Of a DNA stretch of 64,000 nucleotides, positions 29,101 to 42,100 are shown piece by piece. A program made the translations under genes and the position numbers. The notes beneath the pieces were generated by a model, which saw only the letters and a list, made by a program, of their open reading frames with translations, ran no database searches and was not told the DNA's origin. Every line of letters begins with the position of its first letter. Positions within the stretch are counted from its first letter, which is position 1. The DNA lies in the NCBI GenBank assembly GCA_947462335.1, contig OX381717.1:49271523-49335522 (forward strand). The letters are read 5' to 3'. This DNA comes from Harmothoe impar. Its lineage: Eukaryota; Annelida; Polychaeta; Phyllodocida; Polynoidae.

Positions 29101-32100
29101 TACATGGCTAGGAATGATAAATAACATAGGTTTCGTAGGTTTGCTCAGAAATTAATGGTAGCCATTTTGATTTTGAAGTTTTCATATGGAAGCAGCCATT
29201 TTTGAGCTTGGCAAGTGTGATATTTAGATTCAGCACAGCCAAATTACCCCAAAAAGTGATCTTGCCTGTTTGTACTCTAAAATCCCAGGTAGAAAAATAT
29301 CATTATAAATATCATGATTTTAATATCATACTAAAATAATCTTAGTTTTTTCACGGAAAGCATGATTTTTAAAACATGATTCATCATGATAATTAACATG
29401 ATATATCATGATTATTATCACAATAACCCCACGCTACCGTCTTACTAATAATAATAATATGAAGGTTAACAAACATAGGAGATGTATGATTGTGACAATT
29501 GGTGCTAATAACACCCTTATTTATTCTAAATGGCCAAAGAAAAAAATGGCTGTACCTGGTCCCAGTGTTTGAAAAGGTAACTGGGTCACAGGGGTGGATT
29601 GTGGGAGGTGCCACCCAGGTGACCCCTAGGTGGGAGACCAGGAACCAACTGCAGCGTCTGAGTAGCAGACCACTGCAGGAGTATAGTAGTAGACATACAC
29701 TGATAGTTATACCGTTATAATAACAACATAATTATAACCCCCATAAACCATGATATAAGGTGATTTACCACAGTATATTCACCAAGATATACCATGATTT
29801 GTTATGCTTTATCATGATATATAATATGATCTAATCATAGTTTAATCATAGATCTAATCATGGTCTAAAAATTATGATTTCCGTGAAAAAACTATGATTT
29901 ATTTGACATGATATTTATCATGATTTATCATACTTTATCATGATATATATCGTGATAATTATCATGATACATCATGGTAGAAAAATCATGATTTCCGTGA
30001 AATAACTATGATTTATTCAACATGATATTTATCATGATTTACTTTACTTTATCATCATGATAAATATTATGATAATTATCGTGATATATAATGGCAGAAA
30101 AAAAAAGATTTCTGTGAAATAACTATGATTTATTCAACATGACATTCTTTTAATGTGGTTGGACAATTATGTTTATTGTAGGTGGGGCTGCAGGGCAAAT
30201 ACTTTTATTCATCAATTTCATCATTTAATGGTAGACAGCTGGTCCTGAAGGCCTGGGCCGGATCCTGGAGGCCCGGGTTGGGTCCTGAAGGTGGGGGTTG
30301 GCTCCTAGATGGCAAGGCCGGTCTTTGGAAGTCAGGGCCTGTCTCTGGAAGTCAGGGCCGGTCTCTGGAAGGCAGGGCCGGTCTCTGGAAGGCAGGGGTG
30401 GCTCCTATTGGAAATAGAAAAATACTATCACCATGTGTCTTTTCTTGGTAGAAAACGTATCCTTGGGCTTCGCAGCCTTTAATAGAATAGAATATAATGT
30501 CATTCACATACATATGTAACACCTTGTAAACGCACACTGTGATAGATCTGAAAAAGCACAATTACTTATATACCCATTATGCTTAAAATGTAATGAATCC
30601 AGCCTACATACTACTTTTACTACTTAACCAACGATAATAGTGCTTGGTTTTAAATTATAATCATAATATTATAAACTCACCGCCAGATGCACATGTGTAA
30701 CATACGTGTATGTATCCATGCATATGTTTGTGTAGTACAACTTGCCCTGTCTGTGGCCACCAGGTGAATGTGAGGCTGCTGCTACCAGGTTGCAGACTAC
30801 ACTGTGTTTAACCACATAGTGTATAAACACCCTGGCCTGTTTAAATACCACGGTTTTTGTCAGATAACACTGCCTGTAGTGTAAGAGGGTCATGGGTTCA
30901 GTGTGAAATTTATATACACTTATTTGCGTTTTTCCTGTCAAATTTGCTAAAAAGAATTGCATATTGAGCATACAGATCGAAATCTCCTTTATCAGACTAT
31001 GGTTGCAACATAAATATAGTGCATTGCATTCTTGAGTTATTTAAAATTCAGATTATATTTTATGAGGCTTATCACTGCAACAATGGTGGGAGAGTGGTCT
31101 TGGCTTGTTTAAACACCACAAGGTGTTTAAACACCACAAGGTGTTTAAACACCACAAGGTGTTTACCACGGGCGGGGTCTTATAACAGGACGACCTGTTG
31201 AACCACACTGTATAAACAATAGAGTCTGTTAAACAACACTGTGGTGATGTAATAGGCCGTCCTGTTTAAACACCACGGAGTTTTAATACAGGCTGTAGTG
31301 GTAATAGCACCTCAGACGCAACCTGGCTACCTGTAGCTTGGTCAGTTGTAGTAGGCACCACAAGACCCTGAGGTGGCAGGTCGAGTGTTTTTATTGAGGT
31401 CATCAGAAATCAACTGCTGCTATATGGCTATACGGGGGCTCTCTTTACAGAGAATATTAATGATATTATATAATTCTGATATAGCAGAAATCCATATAAC
31501 CCTCTGAACTAACCCCCATCGCAAAAAGTCATTTTAATTTTATATATTTCACCCTGAAACAGTTGCTTATAAAAATGATAACTTGGTGGTTATGGGAATT
31601 GCACAATAAGATAGATTGGAAAGTCTACTGCAGACCTGCAATTTCCTTTAAGCCCATTAGATGGGCCCAAAATAAATATTGATTTTACAAGAAAAAATCC
31701 TTGGGCTAACCCCCTCCCCCAAATACCATAACAATCAACTCACCCTCCACCCTATCCAAAATACTAGGTGAATAGCCACTCCATCCAACCTCACCCCTCA
31801 GTGCCTAACCATGCTCTGGGGCTGTGTTACTGGTGAGTGCTACTCTAAGACTGAAGGTTATTAGTCAGGCCTCAGTGCCTTTGGGTCTGCCCAGGGCTCA
31901 GCATGGTACAATGACAGACAGGTATGGATTTATCAAGCATTAATATTGCTTATTCTCAATATATGAGAGATGCACTCTATCAAATTTTGATTGTGAATGG
32001 TATATAAAGGTGTACCTGATACAGTGGTAACATAAATATTGCCCCCATGAAGATATATTGGTCACAAAGAGCAGCTAGCAGATTTGGTCTGATCTTATAA

Positions 32101-35100
32101 GTTTTTCTTGGGGAAATCTGACTACAGTTTCTTATTTAATCTCATGATAACCAGACTAATATTTCTGAAATCCCATTATTCTTAGCTTTCTGGTCATGCA
32201 TGAAATATAATTTTATTCCCTTTCCTTCAACTTCGCTTGTGGTCCCTAGTTGTAGTACCAGGATGTTGGTGTTGGTCACACCTGGGTGGGTGCAGTATAG
32301 GGGCAGGGCTATTTTCTTATGGTCGCAGCTTTACCCCTATCACAATTGGCGTCATAGCAGTGTGTTCGCAGCTACCTCCAGACATGACTGTCACCATTGT
32401 TATAGCCAACGTTCCAGATATATGTTATTTGAAGAGGGAAGCTCCTTTACTGAAACTGCCGGTGTTGTAATGTAAATACACATCACCGTTTTGTACAGAG
32501 TCTCATACCAAATATGATAATGATGCTTGGTATTGGCATTCTATAGCATATGTATATTTCAGGGGAAATTTCCAGAAATCACAATGATAAGTTTTATATT
32601 AAGTCATAGAAATGCTGTTTCATTTATTTCAATGAAAACGAAGGTAATCAATATTTTACCAATAGGGATATATTAGTATAAGGAGTAGAAATAGATATAC
32701 ACACATGCTGAATTCTATTTGGGAAAAAGGTGTATATGTCAAGACCATCTCGTTATGGCGTTCTCCATTCATTACATTACAAGAGCCCCAACCCTCAACC
32801 CTCGTGACCATTTTAGTATAATCTAAATGGTATTTTGACTTAGGAAAGAACCATCCCATTAAAAGGGGCAATTTGTCCTCCCCCCGACATATCTGTTACT
32901 GAGATCCTATTGTTCTCCATGTAGGTAAAAAAAACATATATTGCCCTCCATGATTATCAACCATTTATTATAGCCTACATGCTTACATTTGTTAGAGTCG
33001 GGTCTGGTGTACATGATTGGCGGGAGGGCCGGGACATGGTCCCAGGGAGGCGGGGGACGCCCAGAGGAGGTGGGAGGGCCGGGACATGGTCCCAGGGAGG
33101 CGGGGGACGCCCAGAGGAGGTGGGAGGGCCGGGACATGGTCCCAGGGAGGCGGGGGACGCCCAGAGGAGGTGGGAGGGCCGGGACATGGTCCCAGGGAGG
33201 CGGGGGACGCCCAGAGGAGGTGGGAGGGCCGGGACATGGTCCCAGGGAGGCGGGGGACGCCCAGAGGAGGTGGGAGGGCCGGGACATGGCCCCAGGGAGG
33301 CGGGGGACGCCCAGAGGAGGTGGGAGGGCCGGGACATGGTCCCCGGGGAGGTGGGAGGGCCGGGAAACGGTAAGGAATGTGATAAAGCATAAAACACTTT
33401 GATTTATTATAGACCTATCTATGGATCTATAGTTTATAGAGAAACTCATATTAGATGATGTGTCCCTCTCTGTGGTCATTATACATAGGAGTATTGTTGA
33501 GTAAGAGCATGATAATTTATAATGGCTAGATAAGAATATGGTAAATCATGGGTTTCCTCTGACTGGATTATTTATTAGGATTATTTATCATTTTGAGATG
33601 TAATCAAGATAAATCACCTTAGTGGGTAGTAATGATAAATCATGATATATCCTTAGGAGCACCAGTGCTTTCTGTCCTGGGACCCCCAGAACGTACTGAT
33701 GTGGGGTGTAAAAATGGCCCTCAAAACGCCAGTGCTTTCTGTCCTAGGACCCCCAGAACGTACTGATGTTGGGTGTGAAAATGGCCCTCAAAACGCCAGT
33801 GCTTTCTGGCAAGGGACTGCCAGAGTGTATTATGTGTATTGGATTTTTCAAGTTTTTGGCTCCCAGAACGTAATGATGTGTATTCAAGGACTGATTTTCC
33901 TCTTTATCTAATTTAAATTTCCATGCCTGCTACACATTTTCCTACTCTGGTAGCTCTAGTTGGAAAAGCAAAACGTTTTAGAACGTTTTGGCACTTCTGT
34001 CATGAAACATAGTAGATACACATTATCTGGTCTGATATAGCTTCCAAATACACATTGGTACACTGTGGCTACATGGTTGTAAAGACAAAACGTTTTAGAA
34101 CGTTTTGGCACTTCTGTTATGAAACATAGTAGATACACATTATCTGGTCTGATATAGCTTCCAAATAGACATTGGTACACTGTGGCAGCATAGTTGCAAA
34201 GACAAAACGTTTTGGCAATTCTATACATCGCATGACATCCTTAGCCCTATGTCATATGTCTGGGACCATGAGCCCCCCTGTCACGTGGTATAGTACCAAC
34301 ACTCAATAGATATTGGTACCAATATAATCCAAAAGGTATCAATCCAATCCAATAGGTACTTATAGAACCAAAAGGGTAACTGATCAGAAATCTAGAAATG
34401 CCGATATACCGACTTTGGGTTTATCAATGGCATCCCTCCTCGCATGTCACATGTCTGGGACCATGTACCCCTTTGTCACGTGGTCTAGTACCATGTACCC
34501 CCATGTAACATGTCTGGGACCATGTACCCCTTTGTCACGTGGTCTAGTACCATGTACCACCATGTCACATGTCTGGAATCATGTACCCCTTTGTCACGTG
34601 GTCTAGTACCATGTACCCCCATGTCACATGTCTGGAATCATGTACACCTATGTCACATGGTCTAGTCTTACTCTAGTAGCATGAAGCCCAGTACAAGATA
34701 ACATCACATGTACAAGATAATGTTACATGGTGCTAGATTATATCACATGGTACAAGATCATGTCACATGGTGCTAAATCAATATGAAGACTTTGTTGATT
34801 TGATTATCAGAATTCAGAAAATGTCAATGTATCGATTCTGTGTGTATCAATGACATCCCTACCCCCATGTCACATGTCTAGGACCATGTACCCCCATGTC
34901 ACGTGGTCTAGTACCATGTCACATGTCTGGAATCATATACCTCTATGTCATAAGGTCTAGTCTTACTCTAGTATCATGGAGCCCAGTACATGATAAAGTC
35001 ACATGTACAAGATAACGCACATGGTACTAGATAACGCCACATTGTACTAGATTATGTCACATGGTACCAGATAACGTCACATATGGTACTAGATAACGTC

Positions 35101-38094
35101 ACATGGTACCAGATAACGTCACATGGTACTAGATAATGTCACATTGTACTAGATAACGCCAAATGGTACAAGATAATGTCACATGGTGCTAGATAACGTC
35201 ACATGGTACTAAATAGCGTCACATGGTACTAGATAATGTCACATGGTACTAGATAACGTCACATGGTACTAGATAACGTCACATGGTACTAGATAATGTC
35301 ACATGGTACTAGATAACGTCACATGGTACTAGATAACGTCACATGGTACTAGATAATGTCACATGGTACTAGATAACGTCACATGGTACTAGATAGCGTC
35401 ACATGGTACTAGATAGCGTCACATGGTGCTAGATAACGTCACATGGTACTAAATAACATACTAAATGATGATCTAGTTGCAAAGTTTTACGGTAATACTA
35501 GTAGAATCCTTAAGTTATAGAATCCAATATGTACCAATATAGTTCAAAATGTATCTGTCATGTTGTCACACATATGTCCGTCAGGTTGTCATACATGTGT
35601 CCATCATCCTAACACATATGCGTTTGTCATGTTGGATCGGGGGGATCGGGGGGACGGGGGGTACTGAAGGGATAGGAGAGCGGAGGGATGGGGGAGCGGG
35701 TAATGGGGGAGCAGGGCAATGGAGACCAGAGCTGCCAAAACGTTCTAATACGTTTTGGCATAGCAGAACAGTAGAGAGCCTCCTGCATTAAAAAAACGTT
35801 CTTAAACATATTCAATTTAATTAGCAACTAAGTCAATAATTTGCATAAATTATGGTAAAATCAATTAATTTGGGTTTACACACAATACCAGATGTGTTTT
35901 GTTATGCAATGACCGCTTGATTGAACAGGTTAATTGAATAAAACATTATGTCACATGTTGATGAAAATGACATGGTTTTCCAAACTTGGACAACTTAAGC
36001 TAATCAACGTTTTTTATGGCTAATTAAGTTGCATATGCATCTAGAAGTCACACCTTGAATTTTGTCTAAGATAAAGACAATGTTTGTGCCATTTTGATAT
36101 GCCAAATCGGTTTATTCTTAACTGATTTTTACCTTCAAATATTTGCTATTAAAATATGTTAAAAGTGCAAAAATGCTTGGCGTTTGGGGGACTCCAAGCC
36201 CCAGAAAGCTGGCTTTTGGAGGGTCCTTTTTACACGCCACATCAGTACACTCTGGGGGTCCCCTGACAGAAAGCACTGGCATTTTGAGGGCCTTTTTACA
36301 CCCCACATCAGTACGTTCTGGGGGTCCCAGGCCAGAAAGGATATATCATGATAAACCATGGTTTGGTAAATTCATGATAAATTATGTTTTTTCTCTCAAT
36401 GGATGAAATCATCATATATCATAATTATGTTATGATTAATCATGGTAAGATAAAATCATGATAAAACCTGCTTTTTTTTATCAATGGGTAAAATCATGAT
36501 AAATTATGATGTGTTATGATTCATCATTATTAGGTAAAATCTTGATAAATCAGGTTTTTCTTCTCAATGGGTAAGATCATGATAAATCATGATATGTTAT
36601 AATTTATCCTGGTTAGGTAAAAATCACAATAAATCATGATTCCCTCTCTATTGGTAAAATCATGATAAATCATGATATGTTATGATTTATCATGGTAAGG
36701 TAAAATCATGATAAATCATGTTTTCCCTCTCAATGGGTAAAATCATGATAAATCGTAATATGTTATAGTTCATGATGGTTAGGTAAAATTATGGTAGACA
36801 AAACATGATTAATCATGATAGCCCCTGTCATGATAAAGTATGACATGTAATGATATAATGATAAAGTATGATTTATCATGATTAATCATGGTAGGAGAAA
36901 TCATGATTTATCATAATTTTCCCTCTCAGAAGGTATGATCATAATAAAGTATGATTTATTATGATAGAAGAAAGTGTGATTTATCATGATTTCCCCACTC
37001 AGAAGGTAAGATCATGATAAAGTATGATGTATCATTATTTATCATGATAGAAGAAAACATGATTTAGCATAATTTCCCCTCTCAGAAGGTATAATCATAC
37101 TTAAGTATGATTTATCATGGTAGATTAAAGTATGATTTATCATGATTTCCCCACTCAGAAGGTAAGATCATGATCAAGTATGATGTATCATTATTTATCA
37201 TGATAAAAGAAAACAGGATTTATCATGATTTCCCCTCTCAGAGGGTAAAATCATGATAAAGTATAATTAATTATGATTAATCATGGTAGGGGAAAACATG
37301 ATTTATCATGGTATATCGTGATATATCATGATATATCATGGTTCAACATGATAAATCGTGATATTTATCATGATATTTTTCTACCTGGTATGCCCCTTGG
37401 TGGGAGAATTTCTCATTTTGTCACCAGTCTATAACATTTAAGGTTAAAGCTAATAGAAGTTCAGGTATTGAAAACATATGTTCAAAGACTGTAGAAGGTG
37501 CCCTGATCTGTAAACCAGAACAAGCATATATATTGGATGGTCTATATGGTTTTTGCTAAACTGGCTTTATCCCTTCAACTGGTTGTGTGTTTCCGATTCC
37601 AAAAATGGTCCTTGTCCAGTGTTTCTAATTGAAGACCCAGCTGTCTACTTAATATGTTCAGTAAATTCATCAAGAGTTTTCCTATTGTTTCAGCTGCTAC
37701 CCCGACTATACTGGCAAGCTGTGATGATTCAGACGAAGATATGTACAATGGCGTATGCTACACAAAGTATAATTCCGAGAACTATGCAACTGCAGCGGCT
37801 CAGTGTCAGCTAGTCTCCGTGCAGTCTGATGCACAACGTGAATGGCTGTCAAACTTTATAGGGTAAGTGTTACTTACAGATTATGAAAAAAGGTCAACAA
37901 GACATATCATTACTTTTTTGTTATCATTATGAGCAGAAAAGAATCGGATAAATCAAGCTTTAATAATTCCAGCATCACAAAAGCTGGGTATGTGATGGTT
38001 TATTGCCTCCCTTACATACCTATTAGGGGAATTCAAAAAAATATTTGTTTTCCACAGTAAATGGACATTTGTGGACTCCCAGCCATATAAATAA

Positions 38095-38135
<41 letters not shown>

Positions 38136-39110
38136 ACCAATAATGTATGAATATGACCGAACGCGGGGTGTGTATACTTGAATAACGAACCGAGGTGCGT
38201 AGCACCGAGGTTTGTTATTCATGAATACACACCCCAAGTTCGGTCATATTCATATATTATTAGGTTTATTATACGATATTTCCATTCAAATGTCTTTAAT
38301 TACCTTATATGAGTCCTAATTTGGCCATTTTGAAGGATTATTGACTGAATATCACTCGTACAGCAGTAGCGCCATGTTGTTTTGACCTCCCACCAACCCT
38401 GCTCGCTGATTGGTGGAGCCTGGTGACGTCATAGCCTCAATCTCCAACACTGAGTTCAACATAGAATTTGTGAGGGGGCCAGCTTGGGGCTATGTTATAT
38501 ACTAACCAGCGTTTCCCTCCGCAAGCACCACAGCCGGATAGGCAGGGCCGCTAGCGTCTCCGCCTCACACACCAAGGGTACCCGGATCGATCCTGGGTGG
38601 AAACGAACCATTTTCAAAATGCCTATTTCTATGTGAAAAAAAATCCCTAGAATTATTTTAACGAAAGGCTAAGTAAAGTCCAACTTCTACCTTTATAGTA
38701 AAAAAGAAATTAGAAAAAAATATTGATTTTCAAAGAAACTATACCAAAAAATGCCTTTTCTTCTGTAACTCGGTAAATAATGGTCCTACAGGGCTGGAAA
38801 TCCGCCTGTAGACTCCTTGTTTCGCCACGTACCTCTACCAGCGCCTTCACGGCGTGGTGGTTAGCACATCGGACTTCAAGTCTTGATGTAGCGTGTTCGA
38901 GTCTCCATAGAACCTCGGATTTTATGGCTGCCGATTCCCATTCAGAATCGTTCTGATATTCAGAATATCAGAACGATTCTGAATTCCCCATTCAGAATCG
39001 TTCTGATATTCAGAATATCAGAACGATTTCACCCCCCCAAGTCTCCTGTATGCACCAAGATCAGAACGCGAATATCACCTAAAATGGACGGTGTGCGCCC
39101 ATATCGTATA

Positions 39111-39157
<47 letters not shown>

Positions 39158-42100
39158 CATATATGTACACACATATATATATATAGACACATATATATAT
39201 ATATGTGTTTATTACACGATTGGGCCACTCATCAGGCTTTTTCAGGGATATCTAGTATGCTAGTAGTAATATTTAGTAGATATATGCTGATATCTAGTGA
39301 TATCGGCACTCTTCCGGTGGATATCGGCACTCTTCCGGTGATACTGAGCAGTTCTGAAATTTCGTCACCCATAAAATCCGCAGTTTCATGACGATTCGAA
39401 CATGGTACCCCAAGAGTTCAAGTCGAACGCTCTACGTACCACGCCGTTGAGGCGCTGGTAGTAGGAGGGGAAGAAACAAGGAGTCTATAGGCAGATTTTC
39501 AGCCCCGTCGCACCGTTATCTACCGAGTAATGAAAGAAAACACTTTTTTGGGTATAATTTCTTTGAAACTCAATTCTTAAATTATTATTTTTTTATTAGC
39601 AAGGTAGAAGTTCGACTTAACTTATCTACGCATTGAAATAATTCTAGTTTTTATTTTAACATAAATAAATGCATATTAAAAAAAGCTACAGTGACCATGC
39701 TCTGTGGGTCTGTGTACTACGTCCCCCCTCTGTTTCAAACCAGGGACCTGTGCTGTGTGAGTCCGCTTGGCCACAGCGGTAATGGCACATTTGGAGGGAA
39801 ACGCTGCTTATATTCAAGTCTGCTAGGGTAAGCCCCAGCCACACGTATGTAATAGGGACCTTTAGCAACCCGTGTAACAGCTCATCAAACACAGACGTAG
39901 CAGTGCTGAAGGTATAGGATACATCTGTGTTTAATGAGCTTTTACGTGGTTGCTAAAGGTCCCTAATTTGCCCCGACCATACATGGTCCGACCCAGATCC
40001 GACCCAACCCGACCCAACAGTCGGAAGAGTTTGACATGCACAACTCTATCAGACCTGCCAGGTAATTTTGCCCCAACTGTCTGGTCGAGTTGGACGGAGT
40101 TGGTTGAAAAAACGCTAGTGTGGCCGGGGCTGTAGAAGGAGGGGAGAGGGCTGCCTGCCTGCGGCCAGCCACTGAGCTGGCTGGTCACTGAGGTGGGTAC
40201 ACGGGGTAACACAGCCTGCGGCACCAGTAGGGGTTGGTTCGCTTCTAACATTGGGTATCATGCCGGACCTTTGGGAGTGTATCAGCACCATAGGGTTGGC
40301 ATGATGCAGGAAGGAGTTAATATAATCATGTAAAAAACCTAATATTGAATGGATATGAAGGCATTTGTGAGGTGTCTCGTATGGATATCGGGCACTGGGC
40401 GCTACGCACCTTGTGCCCCATATCCTACGATACACTGCACGCTTGCCTTCAAATCCATTCATTATTGGTTAAATATATTATATAAAGACTGGCAATATCA
40501 TTGATTTATAAATCTTATGCGCCAAGGCCTGTCCAGTTACCTTCCTAATATCACATAGTTGAAGATATCTAGAATGGGACATTGACCAGACCTTGTTGCA
40601 CTGAGATATAAAGCACAATTCATTGTCTACCAGGACGCTGAACTGTATTACTCTTTTTAAATGGGTATTAGCTAGGTTTATATCACAGTTATTTAAATTT
40701 AGCTGGTACCTGGGTGGATGACACCATAACACTAGGGTCTTTTTGACATTAACTGTTAGAACATTAGAGTAACACCATTTATGAATATTGTCCATGTCTT
40801 CTTGTAGTAGTTGGACAATGACATCTTGGGTTTTGCCAATAGCCAGATCGTCAGCATAAAAGAAGAAATAATAGTTGTTTATGACATTAACACCAATATT
40901 CATATAAATTATAAATAGTAGGGGCCCTAGCACAGACCCTTGTAGGACGCCACAGGTGACCCGCAGTGTTGATGACAATACTGAGTTGGCTAGGGTCTTC
41001 TGTTGCCTCCCACTTAGAGAGTCCCTGAACCAATTAACAGGCCTGGATTATCCAGACCCTTTCCCACCGCAGGTATAATACCCCATATATGGGTGATTCT
41101 ACCAGCAAGGGGCGATTTTCCCTTAATTAAGATAGCTCCACGGTGGACGTGCAGCCCTTATCTTACCAGAGATAAGGGTGGCAGGGAGAGATAAGGGCCG
41201 CCCCCGGTCGGCACCACCAAGGGGAAATCTCCCTGTGCTGTATCTTATCCAGGTGGGGTGGTGAGGGAGAGGTGAAAGGGGGGAGGGAATCCACATATAA
41301 ATGTACCTTATTTCGGCCATATTCTGTCATTAAAATCATTATATTTCACAAATTACAAGTCAGTTATTCAATCCCACTGACATATACCTAGCTAGCTAAA
41401 TTATCTACCTGTACACAGATTAATCATTTTCCGCAAATAATGTTTAGATATCAGCAAATTGGATTTTCTGGTTGAACTTAAAGTTACATGTATATCAACC
41501 CAAAATCAAGGGGAGAAACCCCCTCATTCTCTTTTCTCCCGGCAAGGTATAAAAGGTAGGATTTCCCCAACCTGATTAACACAGAGAGCACTACCCAGTG
41601 GGCACACAACATTGAATCAACACTGATAACTAGTTGTCATTATTGATTCAATGTTGATTCAATGCTGATTCAACATTAAATTGAATTTTGTGCCCACTGG
41701 GTACAGCCAATTTTAGCAAGTTTGTCTTCCAGAACAGAGTGATTACCATATCAAACACCTTTTTTAAGTCTAAAAAGACTAAGGCAGATAATTCACCCCT
41801 GTTCCAGGATTCATAGAGCATTTGAAGCAAGACAAAAAATGTGTTGGTGGTCAACCGCCTTGGCATAGAGCCAAATTGTGTCACATTGATAATATTGTTT
41901 TGTAGAAGATAAGTAATTAGTTGTTTATGAATATATTTTTCTATCAGTTTGCTAAACATATCAAGTATACAGACAGGTCCCCATGAAACATCACTCAGGC
42001 AGCCTGATTCAGGCAGAGGTACTACACAGCCAGTTTTGAGGCTAACCGACAATAGAGACCCATGGATAGAATTATCAATAATATGTTTTGATAAGGTGGG

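Larger units (their letters stand above)
33639..36370. repeat. Inner inverted repeat of the composite element
   Basis: 33645-33800 (GACCCCCAGAACGTACTGAT, CGCCAGTGCTTTCTGTCC, partly duplicated in tandem) is repeated in inverse at about 36180-36340 (ATCAGTACGTTCTGGGGGTC). The flanking GATATATCCT is also inverted. Inside lie two tandem 125-bp units (33966-34215) starting AAAACGTTTTAGAACGTTTT. Confidence 0.7.
29285..37388. mobile_element. Candidate 8.1-kb inverted-repeat-bounded composite element in intron 1
   Basis: The left end starts CCAGGTAGAAAAATATCA and the right end (reverse complement, from 37388) is the same. About 34 of 36 terminal bases match. Both arms (about 29285-30150 and 36345-37388) are filled with ATCATGATAAATCATGAT satellite. 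No target duplication is apparent and no transposase frame was found. The interior carries several minisatellites and a second, inner inverted repeat. It may be one giant fold-back element or two satellite-rich elements in opposite orientation. Confidence 0.5.

Noticed and set aside
33009..33024. GTACATGATTGGCGG, similar to the motif of the 754-1716 element
   Set aside because: Single 15-bp match with one change and no terminal repeats. Likely chance.
32907..33479. Several overlapping Gly/Pro/Arg-rich frames on both strands
   Set aside because: Produced by a 50-bp minisatellite that has no stops in several frames. No start context or splice support.
35000..35456. 20-bp repeats as a CRISPR-like or iteron array
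   Set aside because: No spacers; simple minisatellite.
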